Numbered from the stretch's first letter, positions 35,206-43,848 are shown. The stretch: DNA of 64,000 nucleotides from Ornithinimicrobium cryptoxanthini (GCF_023923205.1 NZ_CP099490.1:3707309-3771308); one strand, 5' to 3'. Program-made: numbers and translations. The notes: generated by a model from the sequence alone, not told the origin.

Positions 35206-35763
35206 GTGGCCTCGGTCCGAGGCCGTTCGACGCAGCTGCGACTGTGGCTCGCCTTCCTGGCGGGCTGCACGGTCGGCGGCGCCCTCACCGGCACCGCGCT
35301 AGGAGTGGTGTCGGGGTTGTTCACCCCGGTCCCGCTGCCCTGGCGGGCGGGCCTGCTGGCCGCACTGGTCCTGGCACTGGTCCTGATGGACCTGAGCCAA
35401 CCCGTGCTCCGGCTGCCGCAGCGCCGCGAGCTGATCCCCCAGGAGGTGTTCGCCCGGGGGATGGGCCGCGGCGGTTTCCGGTTCGGCGTGGAATATGGCT
35501 GCGGCTTCCGCACGCTGGTGCCGTCTGCTGCCTCGTATGCCGCGGCGCTGTTCGTCCTGCTCGCCGCATTGCCCCTGGGCTGGGCCGTGCTGCTCGGCGG
35601 CACCTTCGGGGCGTCGCGGTCGCTGGCCGTGCTGCAGTATGTCCTGCTCGGCCAGCCGGGGTGGCAGCGCTTCCTGTCTGGTCACACCCGTTGGCTCGAG
35701 CGCGGGGGAACGCTCGCCACGGCGGTGCTCCTCGCCTGGGCCGTCGGGCTGCTGCTTACCTGA
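35206..35763 (+). CDS. Membrane protein of the Mau-like cassette (possible downstream half of a split gene)
   Basis: 185 residues by the first GTG. About five transmembrane helices are seen (LRLWLAFLAGCTVGGALTGTA; WRAGLLAALVLALVLMDL; SYAAALFVLLAALPLGWAVLL; GTLATAVLLAWAVGLLLT). Between helices lies PQRRELIPQEVFARGMGRGG and a GVEYGCGFRTLVPSAASY segment with one Cys. No ribosome-binding site precedes the GTG at 35206, and the frame runs back to the TGA at 35179 without a break, which supports a single original gene. No family was recognised. It is the last gene of the cassette; a terminator follows. Confidence 0.65.
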   Translation: MASVRGRSTQLRLWLAFLAGCTVGGALTGTALGVVSGLFTPVPLPWRAGLLAALVLALVLMDLSQPVLRLPQRRELIPQEVFARGMGRGGFRFGVEYGCGFRTLVPSAASYAAALFVLLAALPLGWAVLLGGTFGASRSLAVLQYVLLGQPGWQRFLSGHTRWLERGGTLATAVLLAWAVGLLLT

Positions 35764-35815
35764 AGCCGCGGGCTGCACCGGGCTGCTGCTGACCTTAGGC
35801 ACGTCCCACAGCGTA

Positions 35816-35842
35816 GGACCGAGGTCCGGGCGACCTCGGTCC
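35816..35842. terminator. Bidirectional terminator between convergent genes
   Basis: A perfect 11-bp inverted repeat (GGACCGAGGTC / GACCTCGGTCC) with a 5-nt loop sits between the last gene of the Mau-like cassette and the converging peptidase/CWB2 gene. It can fold on either strand. Confidence 0.8.
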
Positions 35843-35864
35843 CACGCCGGGGCGAATGCGGCCG

Positions 35865-38081
35865 TCAGCCCACGTAGTCCTGCAGCAGCGTCTCCACCTC
35901 GGTGGAGACCACCTCCGTGCCGCCGATGACCAGGATCCGCTTGGGGTTCAGCTGGGCGAGCGCGTCCTTGGTGGGCTGGAAGATCGTGTTGGTGGCGACC
36001 AGCAGGACCGGGCCGTGCGAGTCGCCCGCACGGGCCGCTCCGGACAGTGCGTCCGGATAGGCCTGTCCCGTGGCCACGACCACCGTGTCCAACCCGTTCG
36101 GGTAGTACTTCGCCAGCTCGGCTGCGGTGGCATAGCGGTTGTGCCCCGCGACCCGTTGCAGGTTGCCCGAGCGGGTCAGGTCCTTCAGCTGGTTCGCGAC
36201 CGCATCGCTGACCACGCTTGGGCCACCGAGCACCACCACCCGATAAGGGTTGATCGCCTGGATGGCGCTCAGCGTCGCGTCGGGGATGCTGTCGGGCTTG
36301 ACCAGCAGGACGGGACCGTCGTTGTAGCCCGCCCGAGCCGCGCCCGCGAGCGCGTCCGGATAGTCCAGCCCCGTGGCGACATACAGCACATCGACCCGGT
36401 TGCCGAAGGTCTTGGCCAGCGCGCCCGCGGTGGCATAGCGGTCCGCCCCACCGACCCGCACGACAGGGGCGGTCGTGAGCGAGTCGACCTGGCTCAGCAC
36501 AGAGCCGCTGATGGAGCCGGTGCCGCCGACGATGGTGACCCGTGACGGCTTCAGCGCCTTGATCGCATCGCGGGTCACGTCGGGCAGCACGGTCTCCTGG
36601 GTCAGCAGGACCGGGCCACCCAGGGAGCCCGCGCGGGCGGCGGCCGTCAGCGCGTCCGGGTAGTCCCCGCCGACCGTGATGAACAGCTGCTTGCCGGTTG
36701 GGAAGGTGCTGGCCAGCTCGGCCGCGGTCGAGTAGCGGTTGCTCCCGGAGATCCGGACGACGCCGGGTGCGGGCTCCGGCTCGGGCTCGGGAGCGGGAGG
36801 CGGCGGGGTGGGCTCCGGCGGCACACCGGCTGCGATCATGAACGCCCACGTGGCGTTGTCGAGGACACCGGTCCACGGCAGCGACTTCGCGGCCTGGTAG
36901 TTCAGCAGCGCCTGCAGGGTCATCGGACCGAACGAACCGTCCAGATCGGTGCCGGTGAAGCCGAGATAGGTCTGCGCCTGACGGACGTAGTTGTTGTTTG
37001 CCCCCGGCAGGACGACCGGGTTCGGCGAGTAGGGAGCCGACGGGAGGCCGGTGGCGCAGACCGAGCCGTTGAAGCCCTGGTAACGCGGTGCGTACTGCGC
37101 GGCGTAGACGCGGCAGGTGCCGTAGTCGTGCGCGGTGACGGGCGTGCCGTCCCACCACGAGGTGCGGCCCATCGCGCCGTCCCAGCTGAAGCTGATGTGC
37201 AGGTGGTCGGTGTGCGGCGACGCCCCGTAGTAGGGGTGCCAGCTGCCCGGCTTGTAGAGGTACCAGGACTGGCGGTTCCAGATGATCGACTGGACGCCGA
37301 AGCGGCGTGCCACCTCACCGTTGTTGGCGGTGATCCACTGCGCCACGGCGTCGCCGATGGCCTTCTCCGACGGGTTGTAGGCATTCATCGGCCAGTCGAC
37401 GGCGCGACCCTCGTAGTGCTGGCTGTTGTCACCCTGCCGGCAGGCGCGGGAGCCATACCAGGTCGGCTTGCCGTAGTGGCTCGACACGAGGTTGGCGAAG
37501 GCGACCATGCCCGGCTTGTTGTTCGGGTCGCAGGAGTAGGAGTACTGCCACGGCGGTGCCGCATCGAGCGTGTTGGGCAGGTCCTTGGTCGGCGGGGCCG
37601 GGACGGACATGAGGTCGGCCTCGGTCAGGCGCGGACCGGCACCCAGGTCGGCGAAGCCTCCCCCGATGTAGCCGTCATCCGCCGACATCAGCTCCGCTCC
37701 GGTCGAGGGCACGATGTCGGTCGCCGGCTGCTCGACCAGCCACTCCTGGGGCACCTGCCCGGGGTCCGGTGGGGCACCCCGCCAGTCCATCGGGCTCTGG
37801 GGTATGCCGCGGACCAGGTTGTCGGACTCGCTCTCACCCGGCACCACGAACGGGTCGGTCGGCAGAGTCAGCCCCTCGGCGAAGGGGTCGCCCAGGGCCT
37901 GCAGACCCGCGATATCGGCGTGGCTGTGCTCGTGTTCGTCCGCGTGGACCGGTGCCGGCCCCGCGTCGGTCACCGAGGTCCCCTCAGGGACCGGGTCGGC
38001 GGAGGCGATGGGAACGGCGGCCACCAGGGCCACGGCGCTGACGCCGACGACAAGTCCCTGACGCAGGGGTTGGAGACGCAT
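35865..38081 (-). CDS. Secreted peptidase-like wall protein with peptidoglycan-binding and CWB2 domains
   Basis: 738 residues. Signal peptide at the N-terminus (GLVVGVSAVALVAAVPIASA). After a 150-residue variable region, residues 185-345 carry an M15/VanY-like or ARB_07466-like domain with HYEGRAVDWPMNAYNPSE and SPHTDHLHISFSW, the latter supplying metal-type His residues. A peptidoglycan-binding_1 domain follows (VRQAQTYLGFTGTDLDGSFG), then a Pro/Glu linker and three CWB2 repeats (near 450, 545 and 640). The ATG at 38081 is preferred; a GTG lies five codons upstream. The mature N-terminus has a His/Glu cluster (HADEHEHSHAD), possibly metal-binding. Likely role: wall remodelling while bound to a wall polymer. 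Confidence 0.85.
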   Translation of the reverse strand: MRLQPLRQGLVVGVSAVALVAAVPIASADPVPEGTSVTDAGPAPVHADEHEHSHADIAGLQALGDPFAEGLTLPTDPFVVPGESESDNLVRGIPQSPMDWRGAPPDPGQVPQEWLVEQPATDIVPSTGAELMSADDGYIGGGFADLGAGPRLTEADLMSVPAPPTKDLPNTLDAAPPWQYSYSCDPNNKPGMVAFANLVSSHYGKPTWYGSRACRQGDNSQHYEGRAVDWPMNAYNPSEKAIGDAVAQWITANNGEVARRFGVQSIIWNRQSWYLYKPGSWHPYYGASPHTDHLHISFSWDGAMGRTSWWDGTPVTAHDYGTCRVYAAQYAPRYQGFNGSVCATGLPSAPYSPNPVVLPGANNNYVRQAQTYLGFTGTDLDGSFGPMTLQALLNYQAAKSLPWTGVLDNATWAFMIAAGVPPEPTPPPPAPEPEPEPAPGVVRISGSNRYSTAAELASTFPTGKQLFITVGGDYPDALTAAARAGSLGGPVLLTQETVLPDVTRDAIKALKPSRVTIVGGTGSISGSVLSQVDSLTTAPVVRVGGADRYATAGALAKTFGNRVDVLYVATGLDYPDALAGAARAGYNDGPVLLVKPDSIPDATLSAIQAINPYRVVVLGGPSVVSDAVANQLKDLTRSGNLQRVAGHNRYATAAELAKYYPNGLDTVVVATGQAYPDALSGAARAGDSHGPVLLVATNTIFQPTKDALAQLNPKRILVIGGTEVVSTEVETLLQDYVG

Positions 38082-38096
38082 GCTTCTCTCTTTCAC

Positions 38097-38300
38097 ACAG
38101 AAGTTTGGGGCCTGAACAACTGCGCCACATGAGGCAGGTGTGACTATTGGGGCGACTGCAGACTACACACGGAAAGGAGAAGGGGAAAGCCCCAAAGATA
38201 ACGATTCTATGAATGACAGCCGTGTAGTTTCTTTCGGCTGCTAAAGAACACTGGTGTAACTTAAGAATGAACAGCAAAGGTGTTATTTCCTGGTGAGGCC
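38097..38300 (-). promoter_or_regulatory. AT-rich leader/promoter region of the peptidase gene
   Basis: About 200 bp of distinctly lower GC than the rest of the window, without an open gene. It contains an inverted repeat (ACTACACACGG at 38162-38172 with CCGTGTAGT at 38220-38228) closing a 50-nt internal segment, a small GGGG-AAAG-CCCC hairpin and several (G/A)TAAC elements (38198, 38255 and, inverted, 38282). This suggests a regulated promoter and a structured 5' leader for the gene starting at 38081. No known riboswitch class was recognised. Confidence 0.5.
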
Positions 38301-38329
38301 ACCTGTGTCAGCTAAGGTCCTGCCCACGC

Positions 38330-38367
38330 AAGAGCCCGCCCTACGCACGTGGCGTGGGCGGGCTCTT
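38330..38367 (-). terminator. Terminator of the padR-ino1 operon
   Basis: A perfect 12-bp inverted repeat (AAGAGCCCGCCC / GGGCGGGCTCTT) with a 14-nt loop that itself can pair (ACGC/GCGT) lies about 20 bp after the ino1 stop. Confidence 0.85.
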
Positions 38368-38388
38368 GACGGTGCTGAGCGGCGGAGC

Positions 38389-39468
38389 CTAGCGCTCGAC
38401 CTCACCACGGATGAAGGCCTCGACCTGGGCGCGGCCCTCTTCGTCGGGGAACTGCTGCGGCGGCGACTTCATCAGATAGGCCGACGCCGAGATGATCGGA
38501 CCGCCGACGCCGCGGTCCTTGGCGATCTTGGCGGCGCGGAGCGCATCGATGATGATGCCGGCCGAGTTCGGGGAGTCCCACACCTCGAGCTTGTACTCCA
38601 GGTTGAGGGGCACATCACCGAAGGCGCGGCCCTCAAGGCGGACATACGCCCACTTGCGGTCGTCCAGCCACTGGATGTAGTCGGACGGACCGATGTGCAC
38701 GTTGCGGGCACCGAGGTCGTGCGAGACGTTGGAGGTGACGGCCTGGGTCTTGGACACCTTCTTGGACTCGAGCCGGTCCCGCTCCAGCATGTTCTTGAAG
38801 TCCATGTTGCCGCCGACGTTGAGCTGGAAGGTGCGGTCCAGGACCACGCCCCGCTCCTCGAAGAGCCGGGCCATCACGCGGTGGGTGATGGTGGCGCCCA
38901 CCTGCGACTTGATGTCGTCGCCGACGATCGGGACCCCAGCCTCCTCGAACTTGGCGGCCCACTCGGGGTCGGACGCGATGAAGACCGGCAGCGCGTTGAC
39001 GAAGGCGACCTTGGCATCGATGGCGCACTGGGCATAGAACTTGTCGGCCGCCTCGGAGCCGACCGGCAGGTAGGACACCAGCACATCGGCCTGGGTGTCC
39101 TTGAGCACCTGCACGACGTCGACCGGCTCGGCGTCGGACTCCTCGATGGTCTCGCTGTAGTAGCGGCCGATCCCGTCGAGCGTGGGGCCACGCTGCACCT
39201 GGATCCCGGTGGGCGGCACGTCGGCGATCTTGATCGTGTTGTTCTCGCTGGCGTTGATGGCCTCAGCCAGGTCGAAACCGACCTTCTTGGCATCCACGTC
39301 GAAAGCGGCGACGAACTCGACGTCACTGACGTGGTAGGGCCCGAACTGCACGTGCATCAGCCCCGGCACCCGGGCGCTGGCGTCCGCATCGCGGTAGTAC
39401 TCGACTCCCTGCACCAGCGAGCTGGCGCAGTTGCCGACACCCACGATGGCAACTCGAACTGATCCCAT
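38389..39468 (-). CDS. ino1: myo-Inositol-1-phosphate synthase
   Basis: Converts glucose-6-phosphate to myo-inositol-1-phosphate, feeding phosphatidylinositol and mycothiol synthesis in actinobacteria. 359 residues, the short actinobacterial form. It has an NAD-binding [16 protein letters not shown], the family core [29 protein letters not shown] and [14 protein letters not shown], and KSKTV-type Lys residues ([15 protein letters not shown]). The ATG at 39468 has GAGGAG five bases upstream. It starts two bases after the padR stop, so both are one operon; PadR probably controls it. Confidence 0.96.
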   Translation of the reverse strand: MGSVRVAIVGVGNCASSLVQGVEYYRDADASARVPGLMHVQFGPYHVSDVEFVAAFDVDAKKVGFDLAEAINASENNTIKIADVPPTGIQVQRGPTLDGIGRYYSETIEESDAEPVDVVQVLKDTQADVLVSYLPVGSEAADKFYAQCAIDAKVAFVNALPVFIASDPEWAAKFEEAGVPIVGDDIKSQVGATITHRVMARLFEERGVVLDRTFQLNVGGNMDFKNMLERDRLESKKVSKTQAVTSNVSHDLGARNVHIGPSDYIQWLDDRKWAYVRLEGRAFGDVPLNLEYKLEVWDSPNSAGIIIDALRAAKIAKDRGVGGPIISASAYLMKSPPQQFPDEEGRAQVEAFIRGEVER

Positions 39469-39470
39469 AC

Positions 39471-40034
39471 TTACTCCTCGTGTTGTGCAGCACCGCGGTG
39501 GCCCGCGCTGCGTTCGGTTTCGATCAGCCGGGTCACCCAACGCACATCGCGTTCAGCGGACTCCAGACCGTGACGATGAAGTTCGGCCGCATAACCATCC
39601 ACGTCGGGCCCCTGACCGGGACCGTTGTCGCGGAACATGGCCAGGCGCTCCTCCAAGCGGGCCCGTCGGCCCTCCAGGATGCGCAGTCGGACCGCGCGGT
39701 TGGTGCGACCAAAGAAGGCGAAGTGCACATCGAAGGCCTCGTCCTCCCAGGCGGTCGGACCAGCCGCGGCCAGCAGCTGCTGGAACCGTTCCTGACCCGC
39801 CGACGTTACTGCATAGGTGATCCGGGCCCGACGCCCCAGTTCGGGGGAGTCGACCTCAACGATGAGGTCGCGTTCCACCAGCAGTCGCAGCCGTGGATAG
39901 AGCGTGCCGTAGGACATGGCGCGGACCGTGCCCAGGACGCGGTGCACCTGCTTGCGCAGCTCGTAGCCGTGCATCGGCGAGTCGTGCAACAGACCGAGGA
40001 TGGCAAGCTCGAGCATCTCGGAGCGCCGGGTCAT
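39471..40034 (-). CDS. PadR family transcriptional regulator
   Basis: 187-residue DNA-binding regulator. The N-terminal winged helix is typical of PadR ([39 protein letters not shown]), followed by a C-terminal helical dimerisation region ([19 protein letters not shown]). It begins at an ATG with AGGAGG six bases upstream and is cotranscribed with ino1, as in mycobacteria (Rv0047c-Rv0046c). A twin palindrome in the divergent promoter region upstream (40088-40110) is the probable operator, implying autoregulation. The ligand is unknown. Confidence 0.93.
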   Translation of the reverse strand: MTRRSEMLELAILGLLHDSPMHGYELRKQVHRVLGTVRAMSYGTLYPRLRLLVERDLIVEVDSPELGRRARITYAVTSAGQERFQQLLAAAGPTAWEDEAFDVHFAFFGRTNRAVRLRILEGRRARLEERLAMFRDNGPGQGPDVDGYAAELHRHGLESAERDVRWVTRLIETERSAGHRGAAQHEE

Positions 40035-40087
40035 GACTCACCTCCTGCAGGGCTACGGTCACCGGTGGACGCCGACAACCGCCGTTT

Positions 40088-40110
40088 CGATATATCGACC
40101 CGATATATCG
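40088..40110. promoter_or_regulatory. Probable PadR operator (two 10-bp palindromes)
   Basis: The perfect palindrome CGATATATCG occurs twice, separated by three bases (period 13 bp), 54 bp upstream of padR and 97 bp before the PBP gene. AT-rich palindromes of this kind stand out in this GC-rich sequence. The position fits repression of padR-ino1 and possibly of the divergent PBP gene. A -10 element for padR may be part of the same sequence. Confidence 0.7.
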
Positions 40111-40206
40111 TACGGCACGTTTGGGGCGCGTCCTGCGCAGGAGCGGCGCCACGCCCCACCAAGGGGTGCAAGATGATGAGACAGACCGCGACACGAGGAG
40201 GAGTCC

Positions 40207-42498
40207 GTGGGACACGGACCACGTAGGGGAGCGCGCACACGAGCCGAGCACCGCGACCGGCAGCGCTCCCGCAAGCGAGGCGCCCGGCGCCGGCCGCGCT
40301 GGAAGAAGGTGCTGCTGACCCTGGCCGGGTTGGCAGTGGCTGGCGCCCTTCTGGTGGGTGTCGCCCTAGCCGTCGTCTATGCACGCACCGACATCCCGGA
40401 GCCCAACGAGTTCGCCACCTCACAGAGCTCGATTCTCTTCTATGCCGACGGCGAGACGGAGCTGGCCCGCTTCACCGGTGGTCACAACCGCGAGACTGTC
40501 GCGCTGTCCGACATACCTGATCATCTGCAGAAGGCGATGCTGGCTGCCGAGGACCGCTCGTTCTATGAGAACCAGGGCGTCTCGATCACCGGCACCGGTC
40601 GCGCGATCTGGCGCAACCTCACGTCCGACGACACCCAGGGCGGCTCCACGATCACGCAGCAGTACGTCAAGAACTACTTCCTGTCCCAGGACCAGACGCT
40701 GACCCGCAAGTTCAACGAGATCATCATCGCGGTCAAGATCGACAACGAGCTGTCCAAGGACCAGATCCTGGAGAACTACTTCAACACGATCTATTTCGGC
40801 CGCGGCTCCTACGGCATCCAGACCGCCTCGCAGGCCTACTTCGGCAAGGACGTCAGCGACCTGAGCCTCTCCGAGGGGGTCTTCCTGGCCGGGGTGACGA
40901 ACGCACCCTCGCTGTTCGACCCGGCCTACCAGGAGGGCAACCAGGAGCGGGCCGAGCAGCGGTTCGACTACATCGTGGGCGGCATGGTGGAGGAGGGCTG
41001 GCTGACGGCGGCGGAGGCGGCCGCCGCCACCTTCCCGCAGATCCAGGACCCCGAGGCCACGACCGCCAGCACCGGCACGGAGGGCTACATCGCCAGCCAG
41101 GTGCGCGACGAGCTGGTCAACGAACTCGGCATCGCCGAGGCCGACATCGACCGCGGTGGCCTGCGGATCGTCACCACCATCGACGAGCAGCACCAGGAGT
41201 CCGCCGAGGCGGCGGTCGAGGGGCAGCTGCCCGACGAACCGGATGACCTCAAGGCGGGCCTGGTCGCGGTGCGCCCCGGTGACGGCGCGATCACCGCGAT
41301 GTATGGCGGGGCCGACTACAGCCAGGAGCAGCTCAACACCACGACCGACGCCCACCTGCAGGCAGGCTCGCTGTTCAAGATCTTCACGCTGATCGCAGCC
41401 GTGCAGGACGGCCTCAGCACGGAGTCGGAGTTCTCCGGCCCGAGCCCGATGGAGTTCACCATCGAGGGCCAGGACGAGCCCTACGAGGTCAACAACTTCC
41501 GGGACGCGCAGTTCGGCCAGATCGACCTACGCACCGCCACCGCACACTCGGTCAACACCATCTTTGTCCAGCTCAACGAGGAGATCGGCCCGGCCCGGAC
41601 CGCGGAGGTCGCCCGTGCGCTCGGCCTTCCTGAGGACACGCCCGGCCTGAACGACGACCTGTCCAACGTCCTGGGCCCGGCCGCGCCGACGGTGCTGGAG
41701 ATGGCCTCGGCCTACTCCGTGCTCCCCGCGGAGGGCGTGCTCGCGGAGCCCTACCTCGTCACCTCGGTCACCAGCGAGAACGGTGTCTATGACTATGAGC
41801 ACGAGGCCACCACCAAGGAGGTGCTGGACGCCGACGTCGCGGCCGATGTGATCGAGGCGATGACCCACGTGATCACGGAGGGCTCGGGCAGGTCGGCCGG
41901 TGACCTGGGCCGTCCGGCTGCCGGCAAGTCCGGCACCAGCGAGAACAACAAGTCGGCCTGGTTCAGCGGCTTTGCCCCGCAGCTGACCGCCACCGTCGGC
42001 ATGTATCAGGGCGACGGCACGATCTCGATGCAGGACATCGGAGAGTTCGACCAGATCACCGGAGGCACCTATCCCGCCCGCATCTGGGGCGATTTCATGC
42101 GTGGCGCCCTCGAGGGTGAGCCGGTCGAGGAGTTCCCCGCACGGGTGGGTGTCGGTGACGAGGCGCTGGTGACGATCGCGCCCACGACCGAGGACACCAC
42201 CACCGTGACCGAGGAGCCCACCACCGACGAGCCCACGACGACGACATCCGAGGAGCCGACCACCACCGAGGAGCCCACGACGACGTCCGAGGAGCCGACC
42301 ACCGAGCCCACGACGGAGCCCACGACGGAACCGACCACGGAACCGACCACGGAGCCCCCACCCACCACCAACCCACCGACCGGGACCGGACCACCCACTG
42401 GCACCGGTCCACCCGAGGAACCACCCGGCGACGGTGGCGGCGGCGGGACCGGCGGCGGCGGAGGTGGCGCGACGGGCGGAGGCGGCGGGACCGGCTAA
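40207..42498 (+). CDS. Class A penicillin-binding protein
   Basis: Bifunctional peptidoglycan glycosyltransferase/transpeptidase, 763 residues. A basic cytoplasmic start and one membrane anchor (LLTLAGLAVAGALLVGVALAVV) precede the GT51 domain (MLAAEDRSFYENQGVS, GGSTITQQYVKNYF). The transpeptidase has the active-site SLFK (in QAGSLFKIF), SVN (TAHSVNTIF) and KSGT (AAGKSGTSENN). The tail after 660 is a Thr/Glu/Pro repeat followed by poly-Gly. GTG at 40207 has AGGAGG five bases upstream. It is homologous in position to ponA1 of M. tuberculosis (next to padR and a GT87 gene). Confidence 0.95.
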   Translation: MGHGPRRGARTRAEHRDRQRSRKRGARRRPRWKKVLLTLAGLAVAGALLVGVALAVVYARTDIPEPNEFATSQSSILFYADGETELARFTGGHNRETVALSDIPDHLQKAMLAAEDRSFYENQGVSITGTGRAIWRNLTSDDTQGGSTITQQYVKNYFLSQDQTLTRKFNEIIIAVKIDNELSKDQILENYFNTIYFGRGSYGIQTASQAYFGKDVSDLSLSEGVFLAGVTNAPSLFDPAYQEGNQERAEQRFDYIVGGMVEEGWLTAAEAAAATFPQIQDPEATTASTGTEGYIASQVRDELVNELGIAEADIDRGGLRIVTTIDEQHQESAEAAVEGQLPDEPDDLKAGLVAVRPGDGAITAMYGGADYSQEQLNTTTDAHLQAGSLFKIFTLIAAVQDGLSTESEFSGPSPMEFTIEGQDEPYEVNNFRDAQFGQIDLRTATAHSVNTIFVQLNEEIGPARTAEVARALGLPEDTPGLNDDLSNVLGPAAPTVLEMASAYSVLPAEGVLAEPYLVTSVTSENGVYDYEHEATTKEVLDADVAADVIEAMTHVITEGSGRSAGDLGRPAAGKSGTSENNKSAWFSGFAPQLTATVGMYQGDGTISMQDIGEFDQITGGTYPARIWGDFMRGALEGEPVEEFPARVGVGDEALVTIAPTTEDTTTVTEEPTTDEPTTTTSEEPTTTEEPTTTSEEPTTEPTTEPTTEPTTEPTTEPPPTTNPPTGTGPPTGTGPPEEPPGDGGGGGTGGGGGGATGGGGGTG
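42179..42357. repeat. Low-complexity repeats encoding the Thr/Glu/Pro tail of the PBP
   Basis: Short degenerate direct repeats encode runs of TTEEPTT, TTSEEP and TTEPTTEP in the extracellular C-terminal tail of the class A PBP. The 12-bp unit coding TEPT is repeated at least four times in direct order. Tail length is likely to vary between strains. Confidence 0.8.
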
Positions 42499-42507
42499 CC
42501 TGCCCCC

Positions 42508-43848
42508 ATGCGCAGACCGCCCTACGTCGTGCCCTCGCGCCACGACCGGGTGGTCGCCACCGCGACGAGAGCGATCGGTGGCCCCGTCGGTCGCTATGCC
42601 GCCATCGGCACCCGTGGCCTGGGCGGAGTCGCTGCCGCCCTGATCGCGCTGGGCACGGCCATGCTGGCCCTCGGGGTCTTCCAGAAGGGCCACTGCGTGG
42701 CCAAGGGGTGGTCCAACCCGAGCCAGTTCTGGCGGGCCTGCTACTCAGACCTCCCCGTCGTCCACGTCACCTCCGGCCTGGCCGACCGGTCCCTGCCCTA
42801 CGCCGGCGCGGGCAGCGACCAACCCCTGGGCTCGGGACTGGTGATGTGGCTGGTCTCGCTGGTCACCCCCCAGGCCGGCACCGACGTCGGAGCGCAGCGC
42901 TGGGTGTTCCTCACCTGGGCAGCCCTGGCCGTGCTGCTGCTCGCTGTGGGGGTCCTGGCCGGGATCGCGCTCCTGCCGCAGGACCCGTGGCACATCGCCC
43001 ACCTGGCGCTCACGCCGGTCCTCGTGGTCCTGGCCCTCGTCTCCACCGACCTGGTGGGCATCGCCCTGGTGCTGTGGGGCTGGTGGGCCTGGACGCGTGG
43101 CCATCCTGTCCTGGCCGGCTCGCTCATGGGCCTCGCCTTCCTGATCCGTCCCTATCCGCTGGTCTTCCTGCTGGCCATCGCGCTGGTCGCGTGGCGCGAG
43201 GACCGGGTCAGGGCCGCAGCGACCGCGCTGGTGTCGGCGGCACTCGCCGCCCTGGCGCTCTATCTGCCGGCGCTGCTGCTGGTGGGCGAGGGCATCCTCG
43301 CCGCGCCGCGGGGCTGGTTCTCGGCCGGTCCTGGCTATGGCGCCCTCGCGCTGCTGCCGCAGTCCTTCGGCTTCACCCTCCTGACACCCGTGCCGACGGT
43401 GATCTCCCTGCTCGGCTGGCTGGCTGCCCTGCTGGTCGGCGCGTGGCTGACCTTCCGCTCCCTCGCCAGACCCGACGCGGTGCGGGTCGCGGCGGTCATG
43501 CTCCTGATCGTCGCGCTGAGCGCCAAGTCGCTGTCCGTGCAGACCGGGTTGTGGCTGCTGCCGCTGCTCGCGCTGTCCGCCGTCCGCTGGCGCGACCACC
43601 TGGTCTGGGCGGCGACCGAGATCGTGCACTTCGAGGCCACCTGGCTGCACATCGGCTTCAGCTCCGACGCCGGCAAGGGCCTGCCGGGTGAGACCTATGC
43701 CCTGGCCATCATGCTGCGGATGGCCGGGTGGGCCTGGGTGGTCTGGCAGATCTGGCAGGGCCCCACCCGGCACCGACCAGGGCGCACAGCCCTCCACCAG
43801 GAGAGCGGGAGCGACGGGTCCTGCGCGGTCGAGCCAGCGCTCAGATGA
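42508..43848 (+). CDS. GT87-like polytopic membrane glycosyltransferase
   Basis: 446 residues with about ten transmembrane helices; similar in layout to the DUF2029/GT87 polyprenol-phosphate-mannose-dependent mannosyltransferases. A short extracytoplasmic segment after helix 1 contains FWRACYSDLPVVHVTSGLADRSLPYA, where an acidic residue would be catalytic in the family. Later helices show GLAFLIRPYPLVFLLAIALVAW. It begins nine bases after the PBP stop and is probably cotranscribed. In M. tuberculosis the gene after ponA1 (Rv0051) is of the same type. Its 3' end overlaps the converging oxidoreductase by 8 bp. Confidence 0.8.
   Translation: MRRPPYVVPSRHDRVVATATRAIGGPVGRYAAIGTRGLGGVAAALIALGTAMLALGVFQKGHCVAKGWSNPSQFWRACYSDLPVVHVTSGLADRSLPYAGAGSDQPLGSGLVMWLVSLVTPQAGTDVGAQRWVFLTWAALAVLLLAVGVLAGIALLPQDPWHIAHLALTPVLVVLALVSTDLVGIALVLWGWWAWTRGHPVLAGSLMGLAFLIRPYPLVFLLAIALVAWREDRVRAAATALVSAALAALALYLPALLLVGEGILAAPRGWFSAGPGYGALALLPQSFGFTLLTPVPTVISLLGWLAALLVGAWLTFRSLARPDAVRVAAVMLLIVALSAKSLSVQTGLWLLPLLALSAVRWRDHLVWAATEIVHFEATWLHIGFSSDAGKGLPGETYALAIMLRMAGWAWVVWQIWQGPTRHRPGRTALHQESGSDGSCAVEPALR

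Noticed and set aside
38097-38320. Cyclic di-AMP (ydaO) riboswitch before the wall peptidase gene
   Set aside because: A GTCAGCTAA-like string occurs near 38307, but on the wrong strand, and the other conserved elements are missing on both strands.
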